A stretch of 64,000 bases of DNA from Microbacterium sp. 8M (GCF_902506375.1 NZ_LR733284.1:1662059-1726058), one strand, 5' to 3'; shown: positions 52,465-62,699, counted from the first letter of the stretch. Made by a program: numbers and translations. The notes: generated by a model from the letters alone, not told the origin.

Positions 52465-53958
52465 ATGACCGGCGACGTCCCCTTCGCTGCGATGATGCAG
52501 GGCGATGAGAACCCGACATCGACCCCCGAGGCCAGCGCCGCCGAGACGGCACAGGAGGACTCCCTCCCGGCGCCCGCGCCCCAGGAGGGCTACTTCGGCT
52601 TCACGCTGCGCGAGCTGATCATCGTCGGACTGTGGCTGGTCGCGTTCGTGGTGTCGTTCGTGCCCTGTGCTGCCGTCGTCCGCGACGGCTCCGCGACCGT
52701 CTGGACCATGAACGGGGCCTGGATCCTCACGATCGGCGTGCCCACGGCCGCCGTGTTCCTCGTCGTGCTGCGCCGGCTGTCGCCCGAGGGCATCCGCCGG
52801 GTCGGATCCCTCGGCATCGATCAGTTCGCATCCGTCGCGTTCACCGTCGCCCTGGTCAGCTGGACGGTGCTGCTGTGGCAGCAGCTCGACCTCCTCGCCG
52901 TGCTGCACCGCAGCGCGCTTGCGACCTGGCCTCTGTGGCTGGAGATCCTGTGCCTGCTGGGCCTGGTCGTGGTCACCGTGTTCGCCGCGCTCGTCCCTGG
53001 GATCCGCGACGACTTCGAGGACCGCACGGAGACTCTGGCGCACCGCAACGCGAATCCCGTGCGTCCCGTGTTCACCCGCCCCCGCCCGGTGCGGGCGCGG
53101 GGGAGCGTCTCCGATCCGCAGAACGACGACGACGTCGATCCCGGGCTGCTGCACCAGAACGAGGTCGCTGCGGACGCGCACCTCTCCGCGGGTGCGACGG
53201 GTGCGGCGGTCCCCGGCGGGGCCGGGTACGTGCCCGACCACCACCGCGAGTCGTTCCTCGCGGCGGGGGAGAACCTCGGCGGTTCCGGTGTCATGGCCGG
53301 CGGTGCGCCCGACACCGCTGCGGCCCCCGCGTCCGGTTCGCCTGCCGCGGCCGAAGCCGAGGCGCCGGCCGCCGCGGACGCCCCGACCATCGCGATCCCC
53401 GAACCTGCGGCGTCGCTGCCCGACGACGAGGCCGTGCCGCCGGCGTCGTCCGAGGACGAACCGACCACGCGCGCCGAGGCCCGGCGCAGCGCGACGTCGT
53501 CGGGACCCGTGCCCACGATCGAGTCCGCCGCCCCGTCGGAGGATGACGGCGCCGCCGCCGGCCACCCGGCGGAGGACGGGACCGCCCCGTCGGGTGATGC
53601 GGATGCGGCGTCGAGCACCGCGCCCTCGGCGCCGCGCGACCTGTCGGACACCATGACCGAGGTGCTCGGCGACCTGCTCGTGCCGTCACCGGTGGACGAT
53701 GTCGCCACCCACGCCGTCGACGTCGTCGAGGGGAAGGATGAGGAGGCAGCCGCGCCGCCTTCCGGTCAGGCGCAGCCGTTCTGGGCGCTGGCGCCCGACA
53801 TCCGGCCCGTTCATGACGCACGAGGTGACGAGATTTTCACGATCGGGCCCGATGCGTGGATCCTTGTTCTCGAGGATCGCGGCGGCGCCTTCGTCGTGCG
53901 ACACGACGACGGCCGCGTCGGCTACCTGCACGACACCGACAACATGACCCGAGGCTGA
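52465..53958 (+). CDS. Four-helix membrane protein with a long acidic tail, unknown function
   Basis: A 497-residue protein. About 45 disordered residues precede four membrane helices between residues 48 and 175 (LRELIIVGLWLVAFVVSFVP; WILTIGVPTAAVFLVVLRRL; two more). Residues 180-435 are Ala/Pro/Asp/Glu-rich and probably unstructured. The last 60 residues form a conserved-looking unit (PFWALAPDIRPVHDARGDEI, then FTIGPDAWILVLEDRGGAFV) that may be a small beta domain. Found between dnaE and hisD. I do not recognise a named family. The tail-plus-domain layout suggests a scaffold or regulator at the membrane. Confidence 0.75.
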   Translation: MTGDVPFAAMMQGDENPTSTPEASAAETAQEDSLPAPAPQEGYFGFTLRELIIVGLWLVAFVVSFVPCAAVVRDGSATVWTMNGAWILTIGVPTAAVFLVVLRRLSPEGIRRVGSLGIDQFASVAFTVALVSWTVLLWQQLDLLAVLHRSALATWPLWLEILCLLGLVVVTVFAALVPGIRDDFEDRTETLAHRNANPVRPVFTRPRPVRARGSVSDPQNDDDVDPGLLHQNEVAADAHLSAGATGAAVPGGAGYVPDHHRESFLAAGENLGGSGVMAGGAPDTAAAPASGSPAAAEAEAPAAADAPTIAIPEPAASLPDDEAVPPASSEDEPTTRAEARRSATSSGPVPTIESAAPSEDDGAAAGHPAEDGTAPSGDADAASSTAPSAPRDLSDTMTEVLGDLLVPSPVDDVATHAVDVVEGKDEEAAAPPSGQAQPFWALAPDIRPVHDARGDEIFTIGPDAWILVLEDRGGAFVVRHDDGRVGYLHDTDNMTRG

Positions 53959-53964
53959 GGACGC

Positions 53965-55299
53965 ATGCAGACGATCGACCTGAGGGGACGCTCCCTCTCC
54001 ACCGCCGAGATGCTGGCGGCGGTTCCGCGCGCCACGGCCGCGCGTGCCGAGGCGCTGGCGACCGCGACCGCGATCGTCGAGGACGTCCGTGTCCGCGGCG
54101 AGGAGGCCCTGCGCGAGCAGGCGGAGCGCTTCGACCGCGTCACCGGGCACGCGATCCGTGTCCCGCGGGAGCACCTCGATGAGGCGCTCTCGAACCTCGA
54201 CCCGGTGATCCGCGAGGCGATCGAGAAGGCCATCGCGCGCGTGCGCCGCGCGTCCGAAGCGCAGGTCCCTGCCCCCGCCGTCACGGAGATCGGTCCGGGC
54301 GCGCGCATCCGGCAGCGGTGGCAGCCGGTCGGACGGGCGGGCGTGTACATCCCGGGCGGCAAGGCGGTATACCCGTCGAGCGTCATCATGAACGTCGTGC
54401 CCGCGCAGGTCGCCGGAGTCGGCAGCATCGCGCTGGCCTCCCCGCCTCAGCAGCAGGACGGCGACCGGGTGCACCCGACGATCCTGGCCGCGGCGGCCCT
54501 GCTCGGCGTGGACGAGGTGTACGCGATGGGTGGCGCGGGCGCGATCGGCGCCTTCGCATGGGGCGTCGAGTCTCTCGGCCTCGAGCCCGTCGACGTGGTC
54601 ACAGGCCCCGGCAACAACTTCGTCGCCTCGGCCAAGCGCGCGGTCGCAGGCGTCGTGGGCACCGACTCCGAGGCGGGTGCGACCGAGATCCTCGTCGTCG
54701 CGGACGAGACGGCGGATCCGGAGCTCCTGGCCGCCGACCTCATCAGCCAGGCCGAGCACGACGAGCAGGCCTCCGCCGTGCTCGTCACCGACTCCGCCGC
54801 GCTTGCGGAGGCCGTGCAGGCGCGTGTGGCCGCGCGCGCCGAGACGACCCGTCACCGCGACCGCGTGCAGACGGCGCTGGCGGGCCCGCAGTCGGCGGTG
54901 GTGCTCGTCGACGACCGCGAGGCGGCGGTCGCGTTCAGCAACGCCTACGCGCCGGAGCACCTCGAGCTGCACCTGCGGGACGCGGCGGAGGCGGCCGACC
55001 TGTTCACGAGCGCAGGCGCCGTCTTCGTCGGCGAGGACAGCCCGGTGAGCCTCGGCGACTACCTCGCCGGGAGCAATCACGTGCTGCCCACCGGGGGTCA
55101 GGCGCGCTATGCGCCGGGGCTCGGCGCATACACGTTCCTGCGTCCGCAGCAGGTCATCGAGTACGACCGTGCCGCTCTCGCCGAGGTACGGCGCAGCATC
55201 GTCGCTCTGGCCGAGTCCGAGGCGCTCCCCGCGCACGGCGAGGCCATCGAGGCGCGCTTCGCCGCGGTGGCGGAGCCGGCAGCGTCCGCCGGGGCGTAG
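53965..55299 (+). CDS. hisD: Histidinol dehydrogenase
   Basis: A 444-residue zinc enzyme performing the last two oxidations of histidine synthesis (histidinol to histidine). Motifs: [51 protein letters not shown] with the zinc-binding Gln and His, the glycine-rich [18 protein letters not shown] with the zinc Asp, and [12 protein letters not shown] with the last His. No other his genes are nearby; hisD heads the his operon in mycobacteria, so here it seems split off. ATG seven bases after the upstream gene. Confidence 0.96.
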   Translation: MQTIDLRGRSLSTAEMLAAVPRATAARAEALATATAIVEDVRVRGEEALREQAERFDRVTGHAIRVPREHLDEALSNLDPVIREAIEKAIARVRRASEAQVPAPAVTEIGPGARIRQRWQPVGRAGVYIPGGKAVYPSSVIMNVVPAQVAGVGSIALASPPQQQDGDRVHPTILAAAALLGVDEVYAMGGAGAIGAFAWGVESLGLEPVDVVTGPGNNFVASAKRAVAGVVGTDSEAGATEILVVADETADPELLAADLISQAEHDEQASAVLVTDSAALAEAVQARVAARAETTRHRDRVQTALAGPQSAVVLVDDREAAVAFSNAYAPEHLELHLRDAAEAADLFTSAGAVFVGEDSPVSLGDYLAGSNHVLPTGGQARYAPGLGAYTFLRPQQVIEYDRAALAEVRRSIVALAESEALPAHGEAIEARFAAVAEPAASAGA

Positions 55300-55302
55300 G
55301 CT
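55297..55302 (+). promoter_or_regulatory. -10 hexamer TAGGCT for nrdR, leaderless type
   Basis: TAGGCT begins with the hisD stop codon TAG and is followed by seven bases and the nrdR ATG at 55310. Confidence 0.55.
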
Positions 55303-55309
55303 TTCTGCA

Positions 55310-55783
55310 ATGCATTGCCCGTTCTGCCGTCATCCGGACTCCCGCGTCATCGACTCCCGCACGAGCGATGACGGGCTGTCGATCCGCCGACGTCGTCAGT
55401 GCCCGGAGTGCGGCGGGCGGTTCACCACCACCGAGACCGCCAGCCTGAACGTGATCAAGCGAAGCGGCGTGATGGAGCCGTTCAGCCGTGAGAAGGTGAT
55501 CGCCGGCGTGCGCAAGGCGTGCCAGGGACGACCGGTGACCGAGGCGGATCTGGCGATCCTCGCACAGCGGGTCGAGGAGGCGGTGCGTCAGACCGGTGTC
55601 TCACAGCTCGACACGAACGAGATCGGCCTGGCGATCCTGGGACCGCTGCGGGATCTGGATGAGGTCGCCTACCTCCGCTTCGCCAGCGTCTACCAGGCGT
55701 TCGACTCCCTGGAGGACTTCGAGGCGTCGATCGCCGAGCTGCGCGCCGATCACCACGCCACTCCCGAGCAACCCGCGCTCTGA
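55310..55783 (+). CDS. nrdR: Ribonucleotide reductase regulator NrdR
   Basis: A 157-residue repressor of ribonucleotide reductase genes. N-terminal zinc ribbon with Cys3, Cys6, Cys31 and Cys34 ([17 protein letters not shown]), then the ATP-cone domain ([20 protein letters not shown] through [15 protein letters not shown]) that senses ATP and dATP. Length is typical (150-160). It follows hisD by ten bases. No nrd genes or NrdR boxes are in the window. Confidence 0.97.
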   Translation: MHCPFCRHPDSRVIDSRTSDDGLSIRRRRQCPECGGRFTTTETASLNVIKRSGVMEPFSREKVIAGVRKACQGRPVTEADLAILAQRVEEAVRQTGVSQLDTNEIGLAILGPLRDLDEVAYLRFASVYQAFDSLEDFEASIAELRADHHATPEQPAL

Positions 55784-55832
55784 CCGGGGTCCGAGCGGCG
55801 GAACACGGTCCGGAGCGGCGGCCGCCGACCGG

Positions 55833-55838
55833 TAGCCT
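55833..55838 (+). promoter_or_regulatory. -10 hexamer TAGCCT for pyrD, leaderless type
   Basis: TAGCCT, seven bases, ATG 55846; GGCAGGG in between is too close to be a normal ribosome site. Confidence 0.5.
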
Positions 55839-55845
55839 GGCAGGG

Positions 55846-56868
55846 ATGTATGCGCTGCTCTTCCGCCTCGTCCTCGCGCGCTTCGATCCGGAGTTCGCAC
55901 ACCACGCCGGCATGGTCGTGGTGCGCATCCTCGGCGTGCCTCCGTTCTCCTGGCTCGCGCGCGCGTTGACGCGTCCCTCGCCGGAGGACGAGGTGAGGAC
56001 GCTCGGCCTCACCTTCCCCACGCCGTTCGGCATCGCGGCAGGCTTCGACAAGAACGCGGTCGGCGTGCGCGGCCTGTCCGCCCTCGGCTTCGGGCACGTC
56101 GAGGTGGGCACCATCACCGCGATCCCGCAGTCGGGCAACCCCAAGCCGCGCCTGTTCCGGCTCATCCCGGACCGCGCCGTCGTCAACCGCATGGGATTCA
56201 ACAACGCCGGTGCCGAGGCCGCCGAGAAGCGACTCTGGAAGCTGCGTCGCCGTCGCCCCGCGGCGGTGATCGGCGTCAACATCGGCAAGAGCCGCGTCGT
56301 GGCCGTCGAGGACGCGACCGCCGACTACGTCGCCTCGGCGGTGCGCCTCGCCCCGCTCGCCGACTATCTGGCGATCAACGTGTCATCCCCGAACACGCCA
56401 GGGCTGCGCGGACTGCAGGCCGTGGAGACCCTCGCACCCCTGCTGCGGGCCGTGAAGGCCGCCGCCGGCGCCACACCGCTGCTGGTCAAGATCGCCCCCG
56501 ACCTGGCCGACGGCGAGGTCACTGCGATCGCCGAGCTGGCGGTCGCCGAGGGCCTGGACGGGCTGATCGCCACCAACACCACGATTTCGCGCGAGGGCCT
56601 GATCACCGATCCCGCGAAGGTGGCCGCGGCCGGCGAGGGCGGCCTCTCCGGCGCGCCGCTCAAGGAGCGCTCGCTCGCCGTGCTGAGCCTCGTGCGCGCC
56701 GCCGTCCCGGCCGACTTCTGCGTCATCTCGGTCGGCGGTGTCGAGACGGGCGCCGAGGTGCGGGAGCGCCTCGACGCCGGCGCCACGCTCGTACAGGGGT
56801 ACACCGCGTTCCTGTACCGCGGACCGTTGTGGGCGCGGCAGATCCGCGCGGGCCTGCACGCGCACTGA
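55846..56868 (+). CDS. pyrD: Dihydroorotate dehydrogenase, quinone-dependent (class 2)
   Basis: A 340-residue FMN enzyme oxidising dihydroorotate to orotate in pyrimidine synthesis and passing electrons to menaquinone. The N-terminal 40-residue helical part (LLFRLVLARFDPEFAHHAGM) is the membrane-binding extension of class 2. FMN and active-site segments: PTPFGIAAGFDKNA, NRMGFNNAGAE, INVSSPNTPGLRGL with the catalytic Ser, KIAPDLADGEV, TNTTISREGL, VGGVETGAEVRERLDAGA and VQGYTAFLYRGP. Stands alone, away from other pyr genes. Confidence 0.96.
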   Translation: MYALLFRLVLARFDPEFAHHAGMVVVRILGVPPFSWLARALTRPSPEDEVRTLGLTFPTPFGIAAGFDKNAVGVRGLSALGFGHVEVGTITAIPQSGNPKPRLFRLIPDRAVVNRMGFNNAGAEAAEKRLWKLRRRRPAAVIGVNIGKSRVVAVEDATADYVASAVRLAPLADYLAINVSSPNTPGLRGLQAVETLAPLLRAVKAAAGATPLLVKIAPDLADGEVTAIAELAVAEGLDGLIATNTTISREGLITDPAKVAAAGEGGLSGAPLKERSLAVLSLVRAAVPADFCVISVGGVETGAEVRERLDAGATLVQGYTAFLYRGPLWARQIRAGLHAH

Positions 56869-56927
56869 GACTCCGCGCGGGCTGGCACGCGCGCGCAGAC
56901 ACGGGGCCTGAACGCCTCCCGCACGAA

Positions 56928-56963
56928 GAAGATCCCGGGCGCTTCGCGCGCACTAGGATCTTC
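56928..56963. terminator. Bidirectional terminator between pyrD and the DUF3043 gene
   Basis: GAAGATCC (56928-56935) and GGATCTTC (56956-56963), with GC-rich inner pairing, in the convergent gap. Confidence 0.65.
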
Positions 56964-56984
56964 TCGTTCGTCGGGGATGCGGGA

Positions 56985-57548
56985 TCAGGCCGGGTACTCG
57001 CCGCGCTTGACCTGCGGCTTAGGCAGGCGCATGAAGCGCATCTGCAGGGAGCGCATGGCGGCGTACCACGCGAGGCCGCGCTCACGCTTGTCCTTGCCGA
57101 ACTTCTCGGCGATCCGGCGGTTCACCCGGATCCCGAGGAAGACCATGTCGATGATGGCGATCGCGATGAAGCCCCAGAGTCCGATGAACGCCCAGTAGGC
57201 CACGAGGGTGTTCGGGATCAGCGACACGATGATCACGACGACCATGAGCGCCATGATCCACTCGCTGACGTGCCAGCCGGCGTCGACGTAGTCGCGCACC
57301 CAGCGGCGCTGCGGGCCGCGATCGCGGACGGGCAGATACTTCTCCTCGCCGTTCGCCATGCCGATGCGCTGGCGCTCCTGACGCTGCCGCATCTCCGCGC
57401 GCGCCTGCGCCTTGGCCTCCTTGGTGTCCGGCACCAGCGGACGGCGCCGCGCGGCTTCCTGCTCCGCGCGCGTCGGGGTACGGCGTCCCTTGCCGCTCGT
57501 CGCCTCGGCGGAGGAGTCGTCGGGTGCGGGGGTGGGAGTGCTGGGCAC
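56985..57548 (-). CDS. DUF3043 membrane protein
   Basis: A 187-residue protein from GTG 57548, which has AGGAGC five bases upstream; a longer frame runs into the dipeptidase gene on the other strand. The N-terminal third is basic and disordered (KGRRTPTRAEQEAARRRPLV is the DUF3043 mark), followed by RRWVRDYVDAGWHVSEW, two membrane helices (IMALMVVVIIVSLIPNTLVA; a second soon after) and a basic tail with GLAWYAAMRSLQMR. Restricted to actinomycetes; function unknown. Confidence 0.88.
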   Translation of the reverse strand: MPSTPTPAPDDSSAEATSGKGRRTPTRAEQEAARRRPLVPDTKEAKAQARAEMRQRQERQRIGMANGEEKYLPVRDRGPQRRWVRDYVDAGWHVSEWIMALMVVVIIVSLIPNTLVAYWAFIGLWGFIAIAIIDMVFLGIRVNRRIAEKFGKDKRERGLAWYAAMRSLQMRFMRLPKPQVKRGEYPA

Positions 57549-57590
57549 GAAGGCTCCTGGATGTCGGGGAAGGCGAAAACGGGTGTTCTC

Positions 57591-57596
57591 TAAGAT
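57591..57596 (+). promoter_or_regulatory. -10 hexamer TAAGAT for the dipeptidase gene, leaderless type
   Basis: TAAGAT, seven bases, ATG 57604, with no ribosome site. The gap to the divergent DUF3043 gene is only 55 bases. Confidence 0.6.
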
Positions 57597-57603
57597 TACC
57601 TGC

Positions 57604-59019
57604 ATGACTTCTCCCTCCTCCTCGGTCACCGCACCCGGTGACGTCGAAGCCGCCGTCGCCGCCGCTGTCTCCACCGGGATCCCGGCCGCGCTGAGCGACC
57701 TCGGAGACCTCGTCCGCATCCCCGGCATCGCCTGGCCGGCTTTCGATCAGACCCAGCTCGTGCGCAGCGCGGCCGCGGTCGCCGAGCTCGCCGAGGCGAC
57801 GGGCGTCTTCGACAGCGTGCGGGTTCTGCGCGCCGCGATCCCGGGGACCGACGAGGTCGGCCAGCCCGCCGTGCTCGCGCGCCGCGCGGCCCGCAACGGC
57901 AAGCCGACGATCCTGCTGTACGCGCACCACGACGTGCAGCCGCCGGGAGCCGAGGAGCTGTGGGAGACGCCGCCGTTCGAGCCGACGGTGCGCGACGGCC
58001 GGCTCTACGGGCGCGGTGCCGCCGACGACAAGGCCGGGATCATGGCGCACATCGCGTCGATCCGCGCGGTCGCGGAGGCGCTCGGCGACGACCTGGATCT
58101 GGGGATCGCGATGTTCATCGAGGGGGAGGAGGAGTACGGCTCCCGCTCCTTCGCACAGTTCCTCACCGACAACGAGGACGCCCTCCGCGCCGACGCGATC
58201 GTCGTCGCCGATTCGGGCAACTGGGACTCGTCGACGCCGGGACTCACCGTCTCGCTGCGCGGTGCGGTGCGCTTCACCCTGACCGTGCGCACCCTCGACC
58301 ACGCCTCGCACTCGGGCATGTTCGGGGGAGCGGTGCCCGACGCCATGCTCGCCACGATCCGCCTGCTCGACACGCTCTGGGACGAGAACGGCTCGGTCGC
58401 GGTCGAGGGGCTCGCGGTGCGCGACGCGGAGACCCCGGAGTACAGCGAGGCCACGCTGCGCGAGGAGACCGGACTGCTCCCCGGCGTCTCGCCGATCGGG
58501 GACGGCACGATCCTCAGCCGCATCTGGAACAAGCCGTCCGTGACGGTCATCGGCATCGACGCGACCCCGGTCGCGGCCGCGTCCAACACGCTGGCCCCGG
58601 AGACCACCGTCGTGCTCAGCTGCCGCATCGCTCCGGGCCAGAGCGCCGAGGAGGCCTACGCGGCGCTCGAGGCGCACCTTCGGGCGCACGCGCCGTTCGG
58701 CGCCGAGCTGGCCTTCTCCGACCTGGACCTCGGCAACCCCTTCCTCGTCGACACCACCGGCTGGGCCGTGGGCCTGGCGCGCGGGGCGATGGCGGACGGC
58801 TACGGCAAGGAGCCCGTCGACCTCGGCGTGGGCGGATCCATCCCGTTCATCGCCGATCTCGTCGAGCGCTTCCCCGGGGCGGAGATCCTGGTCACCGGCG
58901 TCGAGGACCCGCACGCCCGTGCGCACAGCCCGAATGAGTCGCTGCATCTGGAGACGTTCCGGCACGCGGTGGCGACCGAGGCGCTGCTGCTGACGCGGAT
59001 GAACGAGATCACGCTCTGA
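57604..59019 (+). CDS. M20-family metallopeptidase (dipeptidase)
   Basis: A 471-residue co-catalytic zinc peptidase. Metal ligands sit in LLYAHHDVQPPG (His, and catalytic Asp two residues on), GRGAADDKAGIMAH (bridging Asp) and EGEEEYGSRSF (catalytic and metal Glu); further VVADSGNWDSSTPG and the dimerisation part around DHASHSGMFGG; last His near HARAHSPNE. It most resembles actinomycete dipeptidases such as Rv2141c, which lies near pyrD in mycobacteria as here. Likely cytoplasmic, since no signal peptide is seen. Confidence 0.92.
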   Translation: MTSPSSSVTAPGDVEAAVAAAVSTGIPAALSDLGDLVRIPGIAWPAFDQTQLVRSAAAVAELAEATGVFDSVRVLRAAIPGTDEVGQPAVLARRAARNGKPTILLYAHHDVQPPGAEELWETPPFEPTVRDGRLYGRGAADDKAGIMAHIASIRAVAEALGDDLDLGIAMFIEGEEEYGSRSFAQFLTDNEDALRADAIVVADSGNWDSSTPGLTVSLRGAVRFTLTVRTLDHASHSGMFGGAVPDAMLATIRLLDTLWDENGSVAVEGLAVRDAETPEYSEATLREETGLLPGVSPIGDGTILSRIWNKPSVTVIGIDATPVAAASNTLAPETTVVLSCRIAPGQSAEEAYAALEAHLRAHAPFGAELAFSDLDLGNPFLVDTTGWAVGLARGAMADGYGKEPVDLGVGGSIPFIADLVERFPGAEILVTGVEDPHARAHSPNESLHLETFRHAVATEALLLTRMNEITL

Positions 59020-59130
59020 CCCGCGGCATCGAGTGCGGTCGCCACGGCCGCGCTCGCTGCCCCCTGCGTCCGCGGCGGTAGAATCGAGGGACGGAAACCG
59101 TGCCGACGCACGGCCGATCCAAGGAGCGAC

Positions 59131-59493
59131 ATGAGCGACATCACCCTCACCCCCGAGACCACCACCGCCCACGGTGTGAAGCTCACCGACGCCGCTGCGG
59201 CCAAGGTGAAGAGCCTGCTGGAGCAGGAGGGCCGCGACGACCTTCGCCTGCGCGTCGCTGTGCAGCCCGGCGGCTGCTCCGGCCTGATCTACCAGCTCTA
59301 CTTCGACGAGCGCTATCTCGAAGGCGACGCCACCGTCGATTTCGACGGCGTCGAGGTGATCGTCGACAACATGAGCGTGCCGTATCTCGACGGCGCCTCG
59401 ATCGACTTCAAGGACACCATCTCGGAGCAGGGATTCACCATCGACAACCCCAACGCGCAGGGCTCCTGCGCCTGCGGCGACAGCTTCCACTGA
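59131..59493 (+). CDS. erpA: A-type iron-sulfur cluster insertion protein (ErpA/HesB family)
   Basis: A 120-residue carrier handing Fe-S clusters to target enzymes. Three conserved cysteines: one in PGGCSGLIYQLYFD near residue 50 and two in the C-terminal GSCACGDSF (CxC). The N-terminal LTDAAAAKVKSLLEQEGR is the family start. Located just before the cytochrome oxidase genes, as in other actinomycetes. The ribosome site is AAGGAG; TAGAAT about 50 bases upstream is a likely -10. Confidence 0.94.
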   Translation: MSDITLTPETTTAHGVKLTDAAAAKVKSLLEQEGRDDLRLRVAVQPGGCSGLIYQLYFDERYLEGDATVDFDGVEVIVDNMSVPYLDGASIDFKDTISEQGFTIDNPNAQGSCACGDSFH

Positions 59494-59521
59494 CCCGCGG
59501 AATCACCCTCTCCCACCCCTG

Positions 59522-59552
59522 CGCCATCCACGCCGAACCTGCGTGGATGGCG
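59522..59552. terminator. Hairpin between erpA and ctaC
   Basis: CGCCATCCACGC and GCGTGGATGGCG, a perfect 12-base stem with a CGAACCT loop, no T tract. After it, TAGACT at 59575 is a plausible -10 for ctaC. Confidence 0.65.
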
Positions 59553-59615
59553 TGAATCGGGTGTGAGGTTGCCCTAGACTGAGGTAGCCCACGTCCGTGA
59601 TCTGAAAGGTGCATC

Positions 59616-60512
59616 GTGCCCTCGAAACGCCGCCTTCGTTGGGCCGCACTCCCCTTGGGAGTCGCGGCAGCCGTGGCCCTCTCGGGATGTACCCCGCTCA
59701 TGGAGCGCGGTTTCCTGCCCGGCTTCGATGACGGCTCGCACGCGACGAATCAGACCGAGCGTGTCACCTCCCTCTGGGTCAACTCGTGGATCGTGCTCCT
59801 CGCCGTCGGCCTCATCACATGGGGCCTCATGGGCTGGGCTGCGATCGCGTACCGCCGTCGCAAGGGCCAGACCGGCCTCCCGGTGCAACTGCGCTACAAC
59901 ATGCCGATCGAGATCTTCTACACGATCGTGCCGCTGATCCTCATCTTCGGGATGTTCGCCTTCACGGCGCGCGACCAGACGATCATCGAGACCCAGTACG
60001 ACAAGCCCGATGTGTCGATCACCGCGATCGGCAAGCAGTGGGCCTGGGACTTCCAGTACGACGGTACCGAGAAGGACAACTCGGACGCCGTGTGGACCAT
60101 GGGAGTCCAGGCTCAGCCCGACAAGGCCGGCAACGTCGACCAGTCCGCCCTCCCGACGCTGTACCTGCCGGTGAACAAGAAGGTGCACATCACGCTGCAG
60201 TCGCGTGACGTGATCCACTCCTTCTGGATCATCGATTTCCTCTACAAGAAGGACATGTACATCGGCAAGGACAACTCCTGGTCCTTCACGCCGACCCGCG
60301 AGGGCACCTACCAGGGCAAGTGCGCCGAGCTCTGCGGCGAGTACCACTCGATGATGCTCTTCAACGTGAAGGTCGTCAGCGACGCGGAGTACCAGGCCTA
60401 CCTGACCAAGCTGAAGGACGAGGGCAACACGGGCGACATCACCGACGCCTATGACCGCCTCACCAACTTCCCCGGCACCGGGAAGCCCACGACCGACTCG
60501 GAAGCGAAGTAA
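59616..60512 (+). CDS. ctaC: Cytochrome c oxidase subunit II
   Basis: A 298-residue lipoprotein subunit of the aa3 oxidase. Lipobox ALSGC with Cys25, two membrane helices ([20 protein letters not shown] and a second near residue 105), and the outer cupredoxin domain with the CuA ligands in HSFWIIDF and [21 protein letters not shown] is the electron-entry tryptophan region. It accepts electrons from the bc1 complex's di-haem QcrC in actinomycetes. GTG start with GAAAGG upstream. Confidence 0.97.
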   Translation: MPSKRRLRWAALPLGVAAAVALSGCTPLMERGFLPGFDDGSHATNQTERVTSLWVNSWIVLLAVGLITWGLMGWAAIAYRRRKGQTGLPVQLRYNMPIEIFYTIVPLILIFGMFAFTARDQTIIETQYDKPDVSITAIGKQWAWDFQYDGTEKDNSDAVWTMGVQAQPDKAGNVDQSALPTLYLPVNKKVHITLQSRDVIHSFWIIDFLYKKDMYIGKDNSWSFTPTREGTYQGKCAELCGEYHSMMLFNVKVVSDAEYQAYLTKLKDEGNTGDITDAYDRLTNFPGTGKPTTDSEAK

Positions 60513-60517
60513 GCAGA

Positions 60518-62245
60518 ATGACGAGCACTCTTCCCGACACGTCTGAGGTCGGCGCGCGTCCGACGACGATCCCGCCGCGCCAGGCGGCGCTGCTCAGCTC
60601 GACCCGCGTCGAGCAGAAGGGCAACATCGTCGTCAAGTGGATCACCTCCACCGATCACAAGACGATCGGGTACATGTACCTGATCGCCTCGGTGCTGTTC
60701 TTCCTCCTCGGCGGCGTGATGGCCCTCATCATCCGCGCCGAGCTGTTCGCCCCGGGCATGCAGGTCATCCCGACGAAGGAGCAGTACAACCAGCTGTTCA
60801 CGATGCACGGCACGATCATGCTGCTGATGTTCGCGACTCCGCTCTTCGCGGGCTTCGCGAACGCGGTGCTGCCGCTGCAGATCGGCGCTCCGGACGTCGC
60901 GTTCCCGCGTCTGAACGCCTTCGCGTTCTGGCTCTTCCTGTTCGGCTCCACCATCGCGGTCGCCGGCTTCCTCACCCCGCAGGGCGCCGCCTCGTTCGGC
61001 TGGTTCGCGTACCAGCCGCTCGCTAGCGCGTCCTTCACTCCGGGTGCAGGCGGCAACCTCTGGATGCTCGGCCTCGGCATGTCCGGTTTCGGCACGATCC
61101 TCGGTGCGGTGAACTTCATCACCACCGTCATTACCATGCGCGCCCCCGGCATGACCATGTGGCGCATGCCGATCTTCTCGTGGAACACGCTCATCACGAG
61201 CCTGCTGATCCTGATGGCCTTCCCGGTGCTCGCCGCGGCCATGCTCGCCGCAGCAGCAGACCGCGTGCTCGGCGCGCACATCTACGATCCGGCCAACGGC
61301 GGCGTGCTCCTCTGGCAGCACCTGTTCTGGTTCTTCGGTCACCCCGAGGTGTACATCATCGCGCTGCCGTTCTTCGGCATCGTCTCGGAGATCTTCCCGG
61401 TGTTCAGCCGCAAGCCGATCTTCGGATACAAGACCCTCGTCTACGCGACGATCGCGATCGCGGCCCTGTCCGTCGCCGTGTGGGCGCACCACATGTACGT
61501 CACCGGCGGTGTGCTGCTGCCGTTCTTCGCGCTCATGACGATGCTCATCGCCGTCCCCACTGGTGTGAAGATCTTCAACTGGATCGGCACCCTGTGGCGC
61601 GGATCGGTGACCTTCGAGACGCCCATGGTGTTCGCGCTCGGCTTCCTGGTGTCGTTCGTCTTCGGCGGTCTGACCGGCGTCATCCTGGCCTCCCCGCCGC
61701 TGGACTTCTTCCTGTCCGACTCGTACTTCGTGGTGGCGCACTTCCACTACGTCGTGTTCGGCACCGTGGTGTTCGCCATGTTCGCGGGCTTCTACTTCTG
61801 GTGGCCGAAGTGGACCGGACGGATGCTCAATGAGCGCCTCGGCTACGTGCACTTCTGGATGCTGTTCATCGGCTTCCACATGACGTTCCTCATCCAGCAC
61901 TGGCTGGGCGTCGACGGCATGCCGCGTCGTTACGCCGACTACTCGGCCTACGACAACTGGACGTGGGAGAACCAGGTGTCCTCGATCGGTGCCATCATCC
62001 TCGGCGCCTCGATGCTGCCCTTCTTCCTGAACGTGTGGCTGACCGCGCGCAAGGCGCCGAAGGTGACCGTGAACGACCCGTGGGGCTACGGAGCTTCGCT
62101 CGAGTGGGCGACCTCCTGCCCGCCGCCGCGTCACAACTTCACGTCGATCCCGCGGATCCGCAGTGAGCGCCCGGCGTTCGACCTCAACCACCCGGAGGCC
62201 GCGGAGCACCCGATTGCCGTGACCGTCGATGGAAAGGCCCACTGA
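60518..62245 (+). CDS. ctaD: Cytochrome c oxidase subunit I
   Basis: A 575-residue haem-copper oxidase core with twelve membrane helices. Near residue 45 [13 protein letters not shown] opens helix 1; [15 protein letters not shown] carries a low-spin haem histidine; [20 protein letters not shown] has the CuB histidine and the cross-linked tyrosine; [10 protein letters not shown] has the other two CuB histidines; [14 protein letters not shown] gives the haem ligands. It pumps protons while reducing oxygen. Five bases after ctaC, three before ctaF. Confidence 0.98.
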   Translation: MTSTLPDTSEVGARPTTIPPRQAALLSSTRVEQKGNIVVKWITSTDHKTIGYMYLIASVLFFLLGGVMALIIRAELFAPGMQVIPTKEQYNQLFTMHGTIMLLMFATPLFAGFANAVLPLQIGAPDVAFPRLNAFAFWLFLFGSTIAVAGFLTPQGAASFGWFAYQPLASASFTPGAGGNLWMLGLGMSGFGTILGAVNFITTVITMRAPGMTMWRMPIFSWNTLITSLLILMAFPVLAAAMLAAAADRVLGAHIYDPANGGVLLWQHLFWFFGHPEVYIIALPFFGIVSEIFPVFSRKPIFGYKTLVYATIAIAALSVAVWAHHMYVTGGVLLPFFALMTMLIAVPTGVKIFNWIGTLWRGSVTFETPMVFALGFLVSFVFGGLTGVILASPPLDFFLSDSYFVVAHFHYVVFGTVVFAMFAGFYFWWPKWTGRMLNERLGYVHFWMLFIGFHMTFLIQHWLGVDGMPRRYADYSAYDNWTWENQVSSIGAIILGASMLPFFLNVWLTARKAPKVTVNDPWGYGASLEWATSCPPPRHNFTSIPRIRSERPAFDLNHPEAAEHPIAVTVDGKAH

Positions 62246-62248
62246 CCC

Positions 62249-62683
62249 ATGCGCGACAACATCGTCCTCTGGTGGATCCTGACCGGGTTCTTCGCCCTCA
62301 TGGGCGTGACGTACACGATCTGGAACCTCCTCGCTCACGCCGGCGAGCCGCCCGTGAAGGCGATCGAGTGGGTCGGCACCGTCGCCCTGTTCTTCTCGGC
62401 CTTCATGGCCGCGATGATCGCGTTCTACCTCGACCGCACGCACAAGGCGCAGGGCGGGACGCTTCCGGAAGACATCCTGACGAGCGACATCGATGACGGC
62501 GACCCCGAGCTCGGCGAGTTCAGCCCCTGGTCCTGGTGGCCCATCGTGCTGGCCGGAGCCGCTGCCGTGGGCATGATCGCCCTGGCGGTGGGAGTGTTCC
62601 TCTTCCCGATCGCGCTGGCCATCTTCGTCGTGGCGATCGTCGGCTGGGTCTACGAGTACTACCGCGGTCACTTCGCCCGCTGA
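62249..62683 (+). CDS. ctaF: Cytochrome c oxidase subunit IV (actinobacterial CtaF)
   Basis: A 144-residue membrane protein with four helices, opening MRDNIVLWWILTGFFALMGV and carrying FFSAFMAAMIAFYLDRTHKA and a C-terminal YEYYRGHFAR. This small subunit is specific to the actinobacterial oxidase in the bc1-aa3 supercomplex. Last gene of ctaCDF; a strong terminator follows. Confidence 0.94.
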   Translation: MRDNIVLWWILTGFFALMGVTYTIWNLLAHAGEPPVKAIEWVGTVALFFSAFMAAMIAFYLDRTHKAQGGTLPEDILTSDIDDGDPELGEFSPWSWWPIVLAGAAAVGMIALAVGVFLFPIALAIFVVAIVGWVYEYYRGHFAR

Positions 62684-62699
62684 GCGGAGTTCCGCGAGA

